Positions 22,639 through 32,190 of a stretch of 42,180 bases of DNA are shown in pieces. This stretch comes from Streptomyces iakyrus (GTDB lineage Bacteria; Actinomycetota; Actinomycetes; Streptomycetales; Streptomycetaceae). Position 1 is the first letter of the stretch. Every line of letters starts with the position of its first letter. The DNA is taken from NCBI RefSeq assembly GCF_000717055.1, contig NZ_JNXI01000039.1, positions 1-42,180 on the forward strand, read 5' to 3'. A model generated the notes under the pieces. The model was not told the DNA's origin. It ran no database searches and saw nothing but the letters and a program-made list of their open reading frames with translations. Position numbers and translations under genes: made by a program.

Positions 22639-24789
22639 ATGGCAGTCAACGCAGCGCCGTCCGAGGGAGCGCCGTCCGGACGGTTGGCGGGCCGGTGGGT
22701 GCCGTGGTTAGTGATTGGCTTGTGGCTGGTGCTGGCGGCGGGCATGGTGCCGCTGAGCGGAAAGCTGAGCTCGGTCACCACCGACAGCGCCGTGGACACC
22801 CTGCCGGCCAGCGCCGAGTCCACCAAGGTGGCGGTGCTGGACGACCGTCTCCCCGGCGGGGACAGCAATACGTTCGTCTTCGTGTACCACCGCGCCGGCG
22901 GCATGACCGACGCCGACCGCGCGACGGTCGAGCGCCACTACAACACTTTTGCCAAGCGGTACCCGCCGAAGGCGACGGCGGCGGACGGCGAGGAGGACGA
23001 GGGCTCGCCGCTGAGCCCGTCCACCGACGGCAAGGCGATGATGTTCACCCTCGAGGTGAGCACGGCCTACGGCGAACCGGAAGCCACCGTCGGCCCGTTG
23101 CGTGACGCCGCGAAGGACCGCCCCTCCGGCCTGGAACTTGACGTAACCGGCCCGGGCGCGATCGACGGCGACATGGACGCCGTCTTCGACGGCATCGACG
23201 AGCAGGTCCTCCTCACCACCATCGTCGTCGTCACGCTCCTGCTCATCCTCACCTACCGCAGCCCGGTGTTGTGGCTCATCCCGCTGCTGGCCGTGGGCGC
23301 GGCCGCACTGACCGCGATGGGGACCGTCTACCTGCTCGTCCAGGGCTTCGGCATCGTGGTCAACGACCAGAACTCGGCGCTGCTGACGATCCTGGTGTTC
23401 GGGGTCGGCACGGACTACGCGCTGTTGCTCATCGCTCGATACCGGGAGGCGCTGCACCACCATGAGAACGTCCGGGTCGCGATGGTCCACGCGCTGCGCG
23501 GTGCGGCGCCGGCCATCGTCGCGTCCGCGGCCACCGTGGTCGCCGGCCTGCTCTGCCTGCTCGTCGCGGACCTGAACAGCACCAGCGGGTTGGGCCCGAT
23601 CGGTGCGGCCGGCATCCTGTGCGCGCTGGTGGCCATGCTGACGCTGTTCCCAGCGGTGCTCGTGGTGCTCGGCAGGCGGATCTTCTGGCCGGCCATCCCG
23701 CGGTTCAGCACGGCCCTGGAGGAGAAGCCGGGGCTGTGGGGACGGCTCGGCGCCGCCATCAGCCGCCGCCGGTGGGTGGCGACGCTCGGCTCGCTCGGAG
23801 TCCTCGGCGTGCTTGCCCTCGGGCTGGCGGGCAACACCGGCGCCCTGCGGGAGCAGGACCAGTTCCTGTCCGCGCCGGAGTCGGTCACAGGCTTCACCGT
23901 TCTGCGCCAGCACTTCCCGGAGCTCGGCGGCCAGCCCATGACGGTCCTCACGCGGCCGGCGCACCAGGAGCGGGTGCTCGACATCATCAAGGATACTCGC
24001 GGTGTGGCCCTGGCCATCCCGGAGCAGATCAGCGGTGGCTGGGCCAACATCTCCGTGTTCCCGAAGGCCGCGCCGGACACCGCCGCGGAGTACGACACGA
24101 TTCTGCGGGTGCGCACCGCCGTGCACACGGTGCGCGGGGCGGAAGCGATCGTCGGCGGGCCGAGTGCGGAAAACCTCGACACCGAGGTGACCACCAAGCG
24201 CGACGAGAAGCTGGTGATCCCGTTGGTGCTCGCCGTCGTCCTGATCGTCCTCGGGCTGCTGCTGCGCGCGATCCTGGCCCCGCTGGTCCTGATGACCACC
24301 GTGATCGTCTCATTCGCCGCAGCCTTCGGCGGCAGCGTGTTCGTCTTCGACACGATCCTCGGATTCAAGGGGATCGACTCTTCGGTGCCGCTGCTGGCAT
24401 TCCTGTTCCTGGTCGCGCTCGGCGTCGACTACAACATCTTCCTGGCCAGCCGGGCCCGGGAGGAGACCATGCGTCTCGGCACCAGAAAGGGCATGCTCAA
24501 AGCCCTCTCGGCCACCGGTGGCGTCATCACCTCGGCAGGCCTGGTCCTGGCGGCCACGTTCGCGGTCCTCGTCACACTTCCGCTGGTGATGCTGATCGAG
24601 GTCGGGTTCCTGGTGGCCTTCGGCGTGCTGCTCGACGCCCTGCTGGTGCGGTCGGTCCTGGTGCCCGCCCTCACCTTGCTGATCGGCCGGCGGATCTGGT
24701 GGCCCAGCCGGCTGTCCCGTCCGGCGGCCGAGCTGCCGGACAGTCAACAGCCGCTCGCCGGCGACGAGGAGCCCGCGCTGCAACGGTGA
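22639..24789 (+). CDS. MMPL/RND-family exporter
   Basis: A 716-residue membrane protein from ATG 22639 (AGGAGG upstream; an ATG 27 bases earlier lacks a site). Typical MmpL layout: one TM helix (about 25-45), a large extracytoplasmic loop to about 190, a block of five helices (LTTIVVVTLLLILTYRSPVL onward), a central TM at about 380, a second loop to about 530, then five more helices. The proton-relay Asp-Tyr pairs are present in GVGTDYALLLIARYRE and GVDYNIFLASRAREE. Such pumps export lipids, siderophores or antibiotics. There is no MmpS or dedicated regulator beside it on this strand. The convergent two-component system next door may respond to envelope stress. Confidence 0.9.
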   Translation: MAVNAAPSEGAPSGRLAGRWVPWLVIGLWLVLAAGMVPLSGKLSSVTTDSAVDTLPASAESTKVAVLDDRLPGGDSNTFVFVYHRAGGMTDADRATVERHYNTFAKRYPPKATAADGEEDEGSPLSPSTDGKAMMFTLEVSTAYGEPEATVGPLRDAAKDRPSGLELDVTGPGAIDGDMDAVFDGIDEQVLLTTIVVVTLLLILTYRSPVLWLIPLLAVGAAALTAMGTVYLLVQGFGIVVNDQNSALLTILVFGVGTDYALLLIARYREALHHHENVRVAMVHALRGAAPAIVASAATVVAGLLCLLVADLNSTSGLGPIGAAGILCALVAMLTLFPAVLVVLGRRIFWPAIPRFSTALEEKPGLWGRLGAAISRRRWVATLGSLGVLGVLALGLAGNTGALREQDQFLSAPESVTGFTVLRQHFPELGGQPMTVLTRPAHQERVLDIIKDTRGVALAIPEQISGGWANISVFPKAAPDTAAEYDTILRVRTAVHTVRGAEAIVGGPSAENLDTEVTTKRDEKLVIPLVLAVVLIVLGLLLRAILAPLVLMTTVIVSFAAAFGGSVFVFDTILGFKGIDSSVPLLAFLFLVALGVDYNIFLASRAREETMRLGTRKGMLKALSATGGVITSAGLVLAATFAVLVTLPLVMLIEVGFLVAFGVLLDALLVRSVLVPALTLLIGRRIWWPSRLSRPAAELPDSQQPLAGDEEPALQR

Positions 24790-24808
24790 ACGCGGCGGCA
24801 CGGACGAG

Positions 24809-24846
24809 ATCCGGGACGGGCCCCAGGCCCGCCCCGGATTTTTTCA
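24809..24846 (+). terminator. Rho-independent terminator of the MMPL gene
   Basis: ATCCGGGACGGGCC pairs with GGCCCGCCCCGGAT with a 3-4 nt loop, followed by a run of T (24839-24844). It lies 20 bp after the stop codon. Confidence 0.85.
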
Positions 24847-24993
24847 AGGGCCCGACGGTCGCCGCCCTTTGGTCCTGCGCCACGCGCCGGGGCTGGGGCC
24901 GGCGCATCGCGGAGTCCTGCCCCGACGGTGAGCCGCGCGGGGCCATGCCCGAGGGCCGCCGTCCCTCGTCATGCGGCCCTGCCGCCGGAAGAG

Positions 24994-26445
24994 TCAGCAC
25001 GCCGCGGTGTCCTCCCCGGCGGTGAGCCGCGCGAGCGGGGCGGGCGGGGCCGCGGCCGGAAGGTCGACCCGAAGCAGCGCGCCACCGCGTGCGGAGCGGG
25101 CGACGCTGGCCCGGCCGCCGTGGGCGTCGACGACCCGCTGCACGATCGACAGCCCCAGACCGGATCCCGGCAACGACCGGGCGCTGTCGGCACGGTAGAA
25201 CCGGTCGAACACCCGCGGTACGTCGGCGGCGTCGATGCCCGGCCCGGCATCGTCGACCTCGAGCACCACCGACGCGTCCTCGGCACGGAGCCGGACGTGG
25301 ACCGGCTGGTCCGCGGGGGACCACTTGCCGGCATTGTCAATGAGGTTGAGCACCGCCCGCTCGAGCGCAGCGGGACGCCCGCTCACCCACACGGAGGTCA
25401 CGTCGAGCGCGACCTCGACGTCGGGCGCGCGGGAACGTGCCCGGGTCGCGGCGGCCGCCACCACGTCAGCGAGGTCGAGCAGCTCGGTGTTCTCGTCGCT
25501 GACGTCACCGCGCGCCAGGTCGGTCAGCTCGGCGACAAGGGTGCTCAACTCGGCCACCTGGGATCCGAGATCGTTGAGCAGCCGGGTCCGGCTCTCCGCC
25601 GGCAGTGCGCTGTCCAGGGTGCCGCGCCGATCCAGCCGGATCAGCAGCTCGACGTTGAGGCGCAGGCTGGTGAGCGGGGTCTTGAGCTCGTGGGCGGCGT
25701 CCTCAGCGAGCAACCTCTGGGCCCGCCGGGAGTCCCGGAGCGCGGCGAGCATGTCGTTGATCGACTGGATCAGCCGCCGGATCTCCCCACCGCCCTCATC
25801 AGGGATGCCGGCGTCGAGATCCCGCGTGTGCGCGACACGTACCGCGGCGGCGGTCAGCCGGTCGATCGGTGCCAGCCCGGTCCGCGCCACGGTCCGCCCG
25901 ACAAGCGCGCCGCCGGCCACACAGAGCAGCCCGATCAGCAGCATGCCGAACCCGAACCGATTGATCGGGCTGTCGTCGGCGACCTGGGCCACCTGGACCG
26001 CCCCGTCGCCCGCCCGCAGCGTGTAGATGAGGTAGCCGTCCTCGTCGCTGTCGTTCGCCTCCAACAGGTCGGCCGACGCGCCCTGCGCCACCCGCTCGGC
26101 GTGCTCGCTGACGGGGGGCAGCGCGGGTTGGCCAGCCGGCGTCCGGGCCGAGCCGTCGGGCAGGATGACCCGCACCAGCCGACCGGATCCGGGATACGGC
26201 GGTAGCTTGATCTGCGCCAGACCGGCGCGCTGCGCGTTCGTCGCCAGGACGCGGGAATCGGCGCGCAGCTGACGCTTGGCGCTGTCCTGCAGCTCCCAGC
26301 CCAGTAGTTCGCTGGCCACCTGGAAGGCCACGAACACGCTGACCGCGATGGCCGTCGCCGCAATCACCGTCAGCCTGGCCCGCAGGGACCGCCGGCGCCA
26401 CCATCGGGTCAGCCGGCGCGGTTCCCGGCCGGCGGGCCTGCTCAC
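24994..26445 (-). CDS. Sensor histidine kinase (MprB-like)
   Basis: 483 residues. A short basic N-terminus, TM1 at about 25-45, an extracytoplasmic sensor domain (46-162), TM2 at about 166-186, HAMP (187-240), then the H-box [18 protein letters not shown] with phospho-accepting His252. The ATP-binding boxes are [10 protein letters not shown] (Asn371), DDAGPGI at 398 and GSGLGLSI at 427. All key residues are present. The H-box has Ala-Ala in place of the usual Ala-Ser-His context and Lys for Arg, which is within family variation. GTG start overlaps the response-regulator stop by 4 bp. Convergent with the MMPL exporter. Confidence 0.92.
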   Translation of the reverse strand: MSRPAGREPRRLTRWWRRRSLRARLTVIAATAIAVSVFVAFQVASELLGWELQDSAKRQLRADSRVLATNAQRAGLAQIKLPPYPGSGRLVRVILPDGSARTPAGQPALPPVSEHAERVAQGASADLLEANDSDEDGYLIYTLRAGDGAVQVAQVADDSPINRFGFGMLLIGLLCVAGGALVGRTVARTGLAPIDRLTAAAVRVAHTRDLDAGIPDEGGGEIRRLIQSINDMLAALRDSRRAQRLLAEDAAHELKTPLTSLRLNVELLIRLDRRGTLDSALPAESRTRLLNDLGSQVAELSTLVAELTDLARGDVSDENTELLDLADVVAAAATRARSRAPDVEVALDVTSVWVSGRPAALERAVLNLIDNAGKWSPADQPVHVRLRAEDASVVLEVDDAGPGIDAADVPRVFDRFYRADSARSLPGSGLGLSIVQRVVDAHGGRASVARSARGGALLRVDLPAAAPPAPLARLTAGEDTAAC

Positions 26446-27134
26446 GGAGGAGTCTCCCGCAGCACATAACCCAGGCCGCGCAGCGTGTAGATCAATCGCG
26501 GCTCACCCTCGGCCTCCATCTTGCGGCGCAGGTAGCTCACGTATACCTGGAGGTTGTTGGCAGTGGCGCTCATGTCGAAGCCCCAGATCGCCTCGAACAG
26601 CCTGTCGCGGGTCAAGACCCGGGTCGCGTTGCCCATGAGGACCTGGAGGAGGGAGAACTCGGTCCGGGTCAGGCGCAGCGGCCGCTCCGCCCGCCACGCC
26701 TCGAACCTGTCGGGATCGAGCCGGACATCGGCGAACGACAGGATCTGCGACTCCCCGTCGGCCGGCGTGCGCCGGCGCAGCAGGGCCCGCACCCGGGCCA
26801 GCAGCTCCTCGGTGGCGAACGGCTTGGGCAGGTAATCGTCGGCGCCCGCGTCCAGCCCCGTGACCCGGTCGGAGACCTGGTCACGGGCGGTCAGCATCAG
26901 TACCGGCAGATCCCGACCCGCCGCCCGCAACCGCCGGCAGGTCTCCAGCCCGCCGAGGCGGGGCATCATCACGTCAAGGATCAAAAGATCCAGCGTGCCA
27001 CCGTCGGCCCCCTCGACCCCGTCGAGCACGGCGAAACCGTTGGCGACGGTGCTGGTGTCGTAACCCTCGACCTGGAGCACCCGCTCCAGCGACTCACGGA
27101 TGGCCGCTTCATCATCCGCGATCATGATCCGCAC
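26442..27134 (-). CDS. OmpR/PhoB-family response regulator (MprA-like)
   Basis: 230 residues from GTG 27134 (GGAAGG just upstream; the frame extends further but [10 protein letters not shown] is the true opening). The receiver domain has acidic pocket ADDE at 6-9, phospho-acceptor Asp54 in LLILDVMMP, and Lys104 in LPKPF. The C-terminal winged helix carries the OmpR signature ([20 protein letters not shown], then [42 protein letters not shown]). First gene of a two-gene operon with the kinase. Targets are not shown by the sequence; the neighbouring exporter is a candidate. Confidence 0.93.
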   Translation of the reverse strand: MRIMIADDEAAIRESLERVLQVEGYDTSTVANGFAVLDGVEGADGGTLDLLILDVMMPRLGGLETCRRLRAAGRDLPVLMLTARDQVSDRVTGLDAGADDYLPKPFATEELLARVRALLRRRTPADGESQILSFADVRLDPDRFEAWRAERPLRLTRTEFSLLQVLMGNATRVLTRDRLFEAIWGFDMSATANNLQVYVSYLRRKMEAEGEPRLIYTLRGLGYVLRETPP

Positions 27135-27618
27135 GCCGGCCCCCCCTTCCAGTCGACGTTTTTGCCGCTCATTGTCCCCGATCAACCTGAGGCCAGCATT
27201 AGAGCGTCACTGGGGACCGCGCTCTCACGAATACCTACGAAATGGTGCGGGTCTTCCCCGTACCCAGGGCCGGGCTCGGGCCTTGAGCTGGGTTGTTGCA
27301 AGACGGGTAGCTTGCTCGATTTCGGGTGGCCCTGCGAAGGACTGCCCGGTGAGGGCGCAGCGCGCCGAGGAGGAAGCCCGCCCAGGCGAAGGCGAATACC
27401 CAGGAGGCGACGGACCACACGACCTCGGGGAAGCCGAACGGGTCGTACAGCGTGCCGTTGAGCGCATCACCGCGCAGCGTCTGCGCCCAGGTCAGGAACC
27501 CCGCGAAGGGTACGGAGACGAGCGCGAATCACCAAGGGTGGCTCACACCGCCCCGTCCTTCACCCCGGTCGCCCGTCGGCCGCCGGCGCCGCCCCTCATC
27601 ACCCCGGGAGCGAACCGG
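27135..27618. other. Gap with a membrane-protein remnant on the minus strand
   Basis: Reading leftwards from about 27540 the minus strand gives FAGFLTWAQTLRGDALNGTL, YDPFGFPEVVWSVASWVFAF and AWAGFLLGALRPHRAVLRRA. That is a two-helix segment of a membrane protein with no start or continuing frame. It appears to be gene debris. No promoter was identified with confidence. Confidence 0.4.
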
Positions 27619-28953
27619 TCAGAACGGGCACGTGTCCATCCAGCGCATGACCAGATCGGTGTTGTTCTTGTCGGCATCCCGTTGGGGACCGCACAGGAAC
27701 GGACCGAAGCGGGTGTCGGCTCGCAACCAGTGGCTGAAGAAGGACACGATCCACTTGCCCTGCTTGGCCTTGTTGCCGTAGCCCGTCATAGGGCACAGGT
27801 GGTCGCCGGGCACCTCGATGTAGAGCTTCTCGGCCTGGGACATGGAGTTGTACCAGGGCACCGCGTAGTCGTTGCCGTGGGCGACCGGGTCGCTCTGACA
27901 GGTCAGGAAGAACGTGGGGTCGGTGACCCCGGAGAAGTTCGGGTCGCGATGGTACGGGGCCGTGGGCACGCCCGCCCTGAAGCGCGGGTCGTCCCTGAGG
28001 GCCGCCATGACGCCACCACCGCCCATCGAGTGACCGGCCGCGCCAAGGGTGCCGTTGAGCTTCCCCGAAATCGGGTTGCCGGGAGCGTTGCCGAGCGCGA
28101 GGAGCTGGGTGCCGGCGGCCGTGATCTGGCGACCGCGCGATTCGGGATCGTCGGTCAGTGTGTTGGTTCCGACGTTGATGACGACAAAGCCCCAGGAGGC
28201 GAGGCGTGGTGCCAGCCACTCCAGGTTCTGCTGTGTGCCCTGATAGCCCGGCATCAGTACGACACCCGGGTACGAGCCACTGGCCGTCGGGTAGGTGACC
28301 GTGCCGGAGCCGTACCCGCTCGGGCTGGGAACGGCGTAAGTGGCGGTGGTCAGCGGGCCGTTGGCTGCTTCCAGGGACGCGGTCGTCGGGTCCGGGATCC
28401 CGGTGCCCGGAGGGGTACCGTCCGGGGAGCCGTAAACCTGGAACTCCCACAGCGAGTAGCCGTAGGCGGTGCCACGCTGGGTGGCGTGGATGCGGACGTA
28501 CCGGCCCTTGCCGTCCACGTCGAGGGTCTGCACGCCGCCGGTGCTCGTCGTGGTCGAGTGGATGGTGGTCCACGTGGTGCCGTTGTCGGAGGTCTGGATC
28601 CGGAACGCGCGGGCGTACGCGGCTTCCCAGCTCAGCACCAGTTGGCTGATGGTGGCGGTGGCGCCCAGATCGACTGTCAGCCACTGCGGATCGCTGAACC
28701 TGCTCGACCAGCGCGTCCGGCTGTCGCCGTCCACCGCCGCCGACGCGGGGGTGGACGGCATCTCGGTGGACGAGGTGGTCACAGGCCTGCCCTGGGACAG
28801 CAAGTCCACGGCGGCGGCCGCCGGCCGGGCGGCGGCTGTCAACAGAGTCAGCGTCAGGCCGAGGGTGGTCGCCCATGCGATCAGTAGCGTCATGGCGCGG
28901 GGCCGGATCCGTAACGGCGCGGTCGTGTCGGCCGAATTGCGGGAGGGACGCAT
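27619..28953 (-). CDS. Secreted cutinase/PETase-like polyester hydrolase with an F5/8C (CBM32-like) domain
   Basis: 444 residues from ATG 28953 (GGAGG upstream). A signal peptide ends near residue 48. An F5/8 type C carbohydrate-binding-like domain (49-175: VTTSSTEMPSTPASAAVDGD, TRWSSRFSDPQWLTVDLG) is followed by a linker and an alpha/beta hydrolase domain. The latter matches the polyester-hydrolase group: oxyanion region MPGYQGT (Tyr237), RLASWGFVVINVGTNT, nucleophile elbow GHSMGGGG (Ser309), Asp355 in SDPVA, His385 in GDHLCP, and a C-terminal FFSHWLRADTRFGPFLCG with a disulfide-forming Cys pair. The Trp that flips over the substrate in PET hydrolases is Tyr334 here (TAPYH). Polyester activity is inferred from motifs. 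The N-terminal binding domain is unusual for this group. Confidence 0.85.
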   Translation of the reverse strand: MRPSRNSADTTAPLRIRPRAMTLLIAWATTLGLTLTLLTAAARPAAAAVDLLSQGRPVTTSSTEMPSTPASAAVDGDSRTRWSSRFSDPQWLTVDLGATATISQLVLSWEAAYARAFRIQTSDNGTTWTTIHSTTTSTGGVQTLDVDGKGRYVRIHATQRGTAYGYSLWEFQVYGSPDGTPPGTGIPDPTTASLEAANGPLTTATYAVPSPSGYGSGTVTYPTASGSYPGVVLMPGYQGTQQNLEWLAPRLASWGFVVINVGTNTLTDDPESRGRQITAAGTQLLALGNAPGNPISGKLNGTLGAAGHSMGGGGVMAALRDDPRFRAGVPTAPYHRDPNFSGVTDPTFFLTCQSDPVAHGNDYAVPWYNSMSQAEKLYIEVPGDHLCPMTGYGNKAKQGKWIVSFFSHWLRADTRFGPFLCGPQRDADKNNTDLVMRWMDTCPF

Positions 28954-29091
28954 TGCTTTGCCTCCGGGATGCGGTGAGAGGGATGATCGGACAGCGCCGG
29001 ATGCACCGGACGGTGAGCGCTGCCGGATTCACCGGAAGGGAACTCCTCGTGCGTGTGCGGAAATGGAAAGGAAGGGCGCCGGGTCGGCCGG

Positions 29092-30471
29092 TCAACGGGC
29101 CTGTTCGAAGAGCCAGTCGATGACCACGTCGTTCTCGTACGTCTGGGCCCATGAGAGGTGTGCGTTCACCGGTGTCGTGCCGGCCGTGTAGCTCGTGAAC
29201 AGCACGTGACTGCGTGTGGCGCGAGCCTGCCGCAGGAGCGCCCGGGACCGGGCCTCGAACTGTGCCTTCGGCAGATCGTTGGGCCACTCCCCCCGGCTGA
29301 CCCGTGCACCGGCGGCCTCCAGCGCGTTCATCAGCGTCCAGGTGCCGGGGTTGCCGAACCGGCCCTCGCGGTAGGGGACGACCGGGTCGTCGACGGAGTG
29401 GTCGGCCCAGATGGGGATGTGGGTGATCCTTTCCATGGCGGTCACGTCACTCCAGCCGGCGGTGGGCAGGGCAGCCGCGAACACGTTGGGGCGCTTCGCC
29501 AGCAGGCTGTAGATGCCGCGCCCACCCGAGGACAGGCCGACGAGATAGAGCCGGGCTGTGTCCACGTTCCGGGAGTGCTCGCTGACGAAGGCGTCGATGA
29601 GTTCTATCAGCGCACCCTGGACCTTGGCGTCGGTCCAGTCCGTGCCGTCGGGTCCGTTCATGGGCCGGGGCAGGGGGATCTGCGGGGAGAGGACGAACGC
29701 GGGGTTGCGGCGCTGTCGCTGCGGTGTGGCGAACGTGACCGCGATCCGGTTGGACGTCAGCTGGGTCATGTTGTTGTCCGCGACTTCGCCACCGCCGTGC
29801 AGGGTGACGACGAGTGGGTACCGCGTGCGAGGCTTCCGTACGAACCCCTCGGGCCGGTACAGCCGGAAGTCCAGTTCGAACCCCGTCGAGTCGGTGAAGG
29901 AACCAGCGGTGAAGTCGTCGGCCACGGGAGTGATGACGTCGTCATTCCGGAGTGCGAACGGGCCGGCCTTGAGTGCCGGTTCGCCGTCCGGGGTGAGCAC
30001 GTCCGCCATCTGTCTGACGGAGTAGGCGCGGTCGAGCGGAAGGGGATCGGTGCCGGCGGCGCGGGCGTTGGTGTCGTTCGGGTCGAGCTCGATGATCAGG
30101 CACTTTCCTGGCCGTCCGGGGCGCGACCGGTCGTCCACTTCGGCGGCGGTGTTGGAGTACACCCTGGTCACCGTCCGAGCCGCGGTTCGCCCGCCCACGG
30201 TGGCCTTCACCTCGAAGGCGGAGGTCGGGACCACTCCGCCGCTTAAGTCGATGCGGTGCGTGTACCGGACGGCGACGGCTGTCACCAGCCAGTTGTTCCG
30301 CGGCGTCACGCGTGTGACGAGGTCGGTGCGCAGGACCGGATTGACTCCGGGGGTGCCTCGTCGTCCTTCGGGTGTGGCTGTCGTGGCGTCGGTGGCCGTG
30401 GCGGTTGCCGCCGGCGCCGCGACCGCTCCCGCGGTGGCGGCGAGCACCGTACGTCTGGCGATTCCTCTCAT
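29092..30471 (-). CDS. Secreted esterase (PHB-depolymerase/carboxylesterase-like) with an N-terminal Ig-like domain
   Basis: 459 residues. The N-terminus IARRTVLAATAGAVAAPAA is a twin-arginine-type signal. Residues about 45-180 form a beta-rich domain like the Ig-like N-terminal domain of some secreted esterases. The hydrolase domain begins RLYRPEGFVRKPRTRYPLVV and has an HGGGE oxyanion motif (225-229), the nucleophile in VGLSSGGRG (Ser314), Asp361/362 in HSVDDPVVP, and a C-terminal His in NAHLSWAQ. The order fits peptidase/esterase families that include poly(hydroxyalkanoate) and feruloyl esterases. It lies 81 bp downstream of the CitMHS gene and 138 bp upstream of the PETase-like gene, all on one strand. 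Confidence 0.82.
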   Translation of the reverse strand: MRGIARRTVLAATAGAVAAPAATATATDATTATPEGRRGTPGVNPVLRTDLVTRVTPRNNWLVTAVAVRYTHRIDLSGGVVPTSAFEVKATVGGRTAARTVTRVYSNTAAEVDDRSRPGRPGKCLIIELDPNDTNARAAGTDPLPLDRAYSVRQMADVLTPDGEPALKAGPFALRNDDVITPVADDFTAGSFTDSTGFELDFRLYRPEGFVRKPRTRYPLVVTLHGGGEVADNNMTQLTSNRIAVTFATPQRQRRNPAFVLSPQIPLPRPMNGPDGTDWTDAKVQGALIELIDAFVSEHSRNVDTARLYLVGLSSGGRGIYSLLAKRPNVFAAALPTAGWSDVTAMERITHIPIWADHSVDDPVVPYREGRFGNPGTWTLMNALEAAGARVSRGEWPNDLPKAQFEARSRALLRQARATRSHVLFTSYTAGTTPVNAHLSWAQTYENDVVIDWLFEQAR

Positions 30472-30552
30472 GGGTCCTCGTTTCGGTTCGGTGGCATCCG
30501 GACGGGTGCCTGGCGTGTGGGGATCCGGTCGCCCGCCTCGGGCTCCCGGCGG

Positions 30553-32016
30553 TCACAGAGGGAAGGCGCCGGTCAGCAGGGCGCCGGCGGTCATGACGAG
30601 CGTGGTGGCGAAGGCCCAGCGGAAGATGAACCGCTGGTGTTCGCCGAGCGACACACCGCTCATGCCGATCAGGATGAACGTGGACGCGGTGAGCGGGCTG
30701 AGCGGGAATCCGGTGGTCATCTGGCCGAGAATGGCGGCCCGGGCGACCTCGGCCGGGTCCGTGCCGAACCCGTTCGCGGTCTCGGCGAGTACGGGCAGCA
30801 CTCCGAAGTAGTAGGCGTCCGGGGTGAAGACCAGGCTCAGCGGCATGCTGGTGACGGCCACCAGGACCGGCAGGTGTGATCCGACGGAGTCGGGGATGAC
30901 GGAGACGAACGCCTCGGCCATCTCGTCGATCATCCGCGTGCCGCTGAGGATTCCGGTGAGGACGCCGGCCGCGAAGATCATCGTGGTGACCAGGACAACG
31001 CTCTTGGCGTGCTTGTCGAGGAGGGCCTGTTGCTGTTCCCAGGTGGGGTGGTTGACCAGCAGCGCGATCGCGAAGCCGAGGACGAACAGCACCGGGAGCG
31101 GGAGAACTTCCTGGATCAGGCAGACCATGAGGGCGATGGTGAGCAGGAGGTTGAAGATGTTCGGCCAGAGCCGCGGCCCGGGTTGGACCCGGGCGGCGCC
31201 GGGGCCGTCCCCGGGTGACCTGAGAGTGGCTTGACGCTCCTGGCCGGCAACCGTCGTGGGAGTGATCTGCCGGCCCGATTCGTCTGCCGCGGACGCCATG
31301 TCGGTCGTCGAAGCGGCGGGGTCACGGTCGTCCCGCTCGTCCTCGCCCTTGTGCAGGTCCGTACGCACATCTGCATCCGTCGCCGGACTCTGCGGCGACA
31401 GCACGCCGAGACGCTTGCGCTCCCGGCGGCCGAGCACGTACGAAGCCGTCAGTACCCAAAGGACACCGAAGCCCATCGCGGGCAGCACCGGGGTGAAGAC
31501 TTCGGAGCTGTCCAGCTTCAGCGCCGCCATGGCTCGAACGGTCGGGCCACCCCAGGGGATCATGTTCATCACGCCCGCGCCCAGGCAGACCACTCCCGAG
31601 AGCACCAGGGGGTTCATGCCGAGCCGCTTGTATACCGGCAGCAGCGCGGAGATGGTGATGACGAATGTGGAGGCGCCGTCGCCGTCCAGGGCCACGCACA
31701 GCGTGAGGACGGCCGTCGCGATGGTGACCCGCAACGGGTCACCCCGAGCCGCGCGCAGCAGGGCGCGAATGAGAGGGTCGAAGAGCCCGGCGTCGACCAT
31801 CAAGCTGAAGTACAGGACCGCGAAGGCGATCATGATGCCGGTGGGGGCCACCTTGGACAGACCGCCGAGGATCAGCTCGCCCAGATCGCCCGCGAAGCCG
31901 CCGATGAGTGCCGCCAGCACCGGAAGCAGGACGAGGGCGACCAGCACCGAGGTGCGTCTGGTCATGGTGAGCAGCAGCAGGACGGCGATCGTGGCGAAGC
32001 CCAGGGCTGCCAGCAT
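30553..32016 (-). CDS. CitMHS-family citrate/divalent-cation or related organic-acid transporter
   Basis: 487 residues from ATG 32016 (MLAALGFATIAVLLLLTMTR), the start that matches the family. About 11-12 hydrophobic helices. Conserved segments include GGLSKVAPTGIMIAFAVLYF, DGDGASTFVITISALLPVYK, MIPWGGPTVRAMAALKLDSS, TPDAYYFGVLPVLAETANGF and PLSPLTASTFILIGMSGVSL. The central cytoplasmic loop (about 205-290) is long, acidic and variable. Known members import citrate with Mg2+ or Ca2+; related ones carry other acids. The gene is divergent from lysR with a shared operator-like element and heads a strand with two secreted hydrolases. Confidence 0.88.
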   Translation of the reverse strand: MLAALGFATIAVLLLLTMTRRTSVLVALVLLPVLAALIGGFAGDLGELILGGLSKVAPTGIMIAFAVLYFSLMVDAGLFDPLIRALLRAARGDPLRVTIATAVLTLCVALDGDGASTFVITISALLPVYKRLGMNPLVLSGVVCLGAGVMNMIPWGGPTVRAMAALKLDSSEVFTPVLPAMGFGVLWVLTASYVLGRRERKRLGVLSPQSPATDADVRTDLHKGEDERDDRDPAASTTDMASAADESGRQITPTTVAGQERQATLRSPGDGPGAARVQPGPRLWPNIFNLLLTIALMVCLIQEVLPLPVLFVLGFAIALLVNHPTWEQQQALLDKHAKSVVLVTTMIFAAGVLTGILSGTRMIDEMAEAFVSVIPDSVGSHLPVLVAVTSMPLSLVFTPDAYYFGVLPVLAETANGFGTDPAEVARAAILGQMTTGFPLSPLTASTFILIGMSGVSLGEHQRFIFRWAFATTLVMTAGALLTGAFPL

Positions 32017-32138
32017 GGCGGCGCTCGCTTTCTCGGGGACGGCCCTCGGCGACGGTGGGCGGGGCGGGGCCGACCGAGGTGATACGCGAGAGTTTCGGAG
32101 CACCAGCGGATCGGTGTCCAGCATCAAACTGAGATCTG

Positions 32139-32160
32139 TCTATTCGATAAGCGCATCAAT
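32139..32160. promoter_or_regulatory. Putative LysR operator, divergent citMHS/lysR region
   Basis: Minus-strand core ATTGATGCGCTTATCGAAT, an imperfect dyad with a T-N11-A LysR signature. It matches the element at 33196-33217 at 17 of 22 positions. Confidence 0.6.
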
Positions 32161-32176
32161 TGACGAGGGTGCGCCC

Positions 32177-32182
32177 TAAGCT
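32177..32182 (+). promoter_or_regulatory. Putative -10 box of lysR
   Basis: TAAGCT eight bases before the ATG at 32191, with no Shine-Dalgarno sequence. This suggests a leaderless lysR mRNA. Confidence 0.4.
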
Positions 32183-32190
32183 CGTCGGCC

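Noticed and set aside
22708..24126. A 472-codon minus-strand frame opposite the MMPL gene
   Set aside because: Arg/Gln/His/Gly-rich shadow frame without any start context or motif. The plus-strand MmpL protein explains the region fully.
27100..28887. A 595-codon plus-strand frame across the PETase-like gene
   Set aside because: It crosses several unrelated regions, is Gly/Val/Arg-rich, and is antisense to a well-supported secreted hydrolase.
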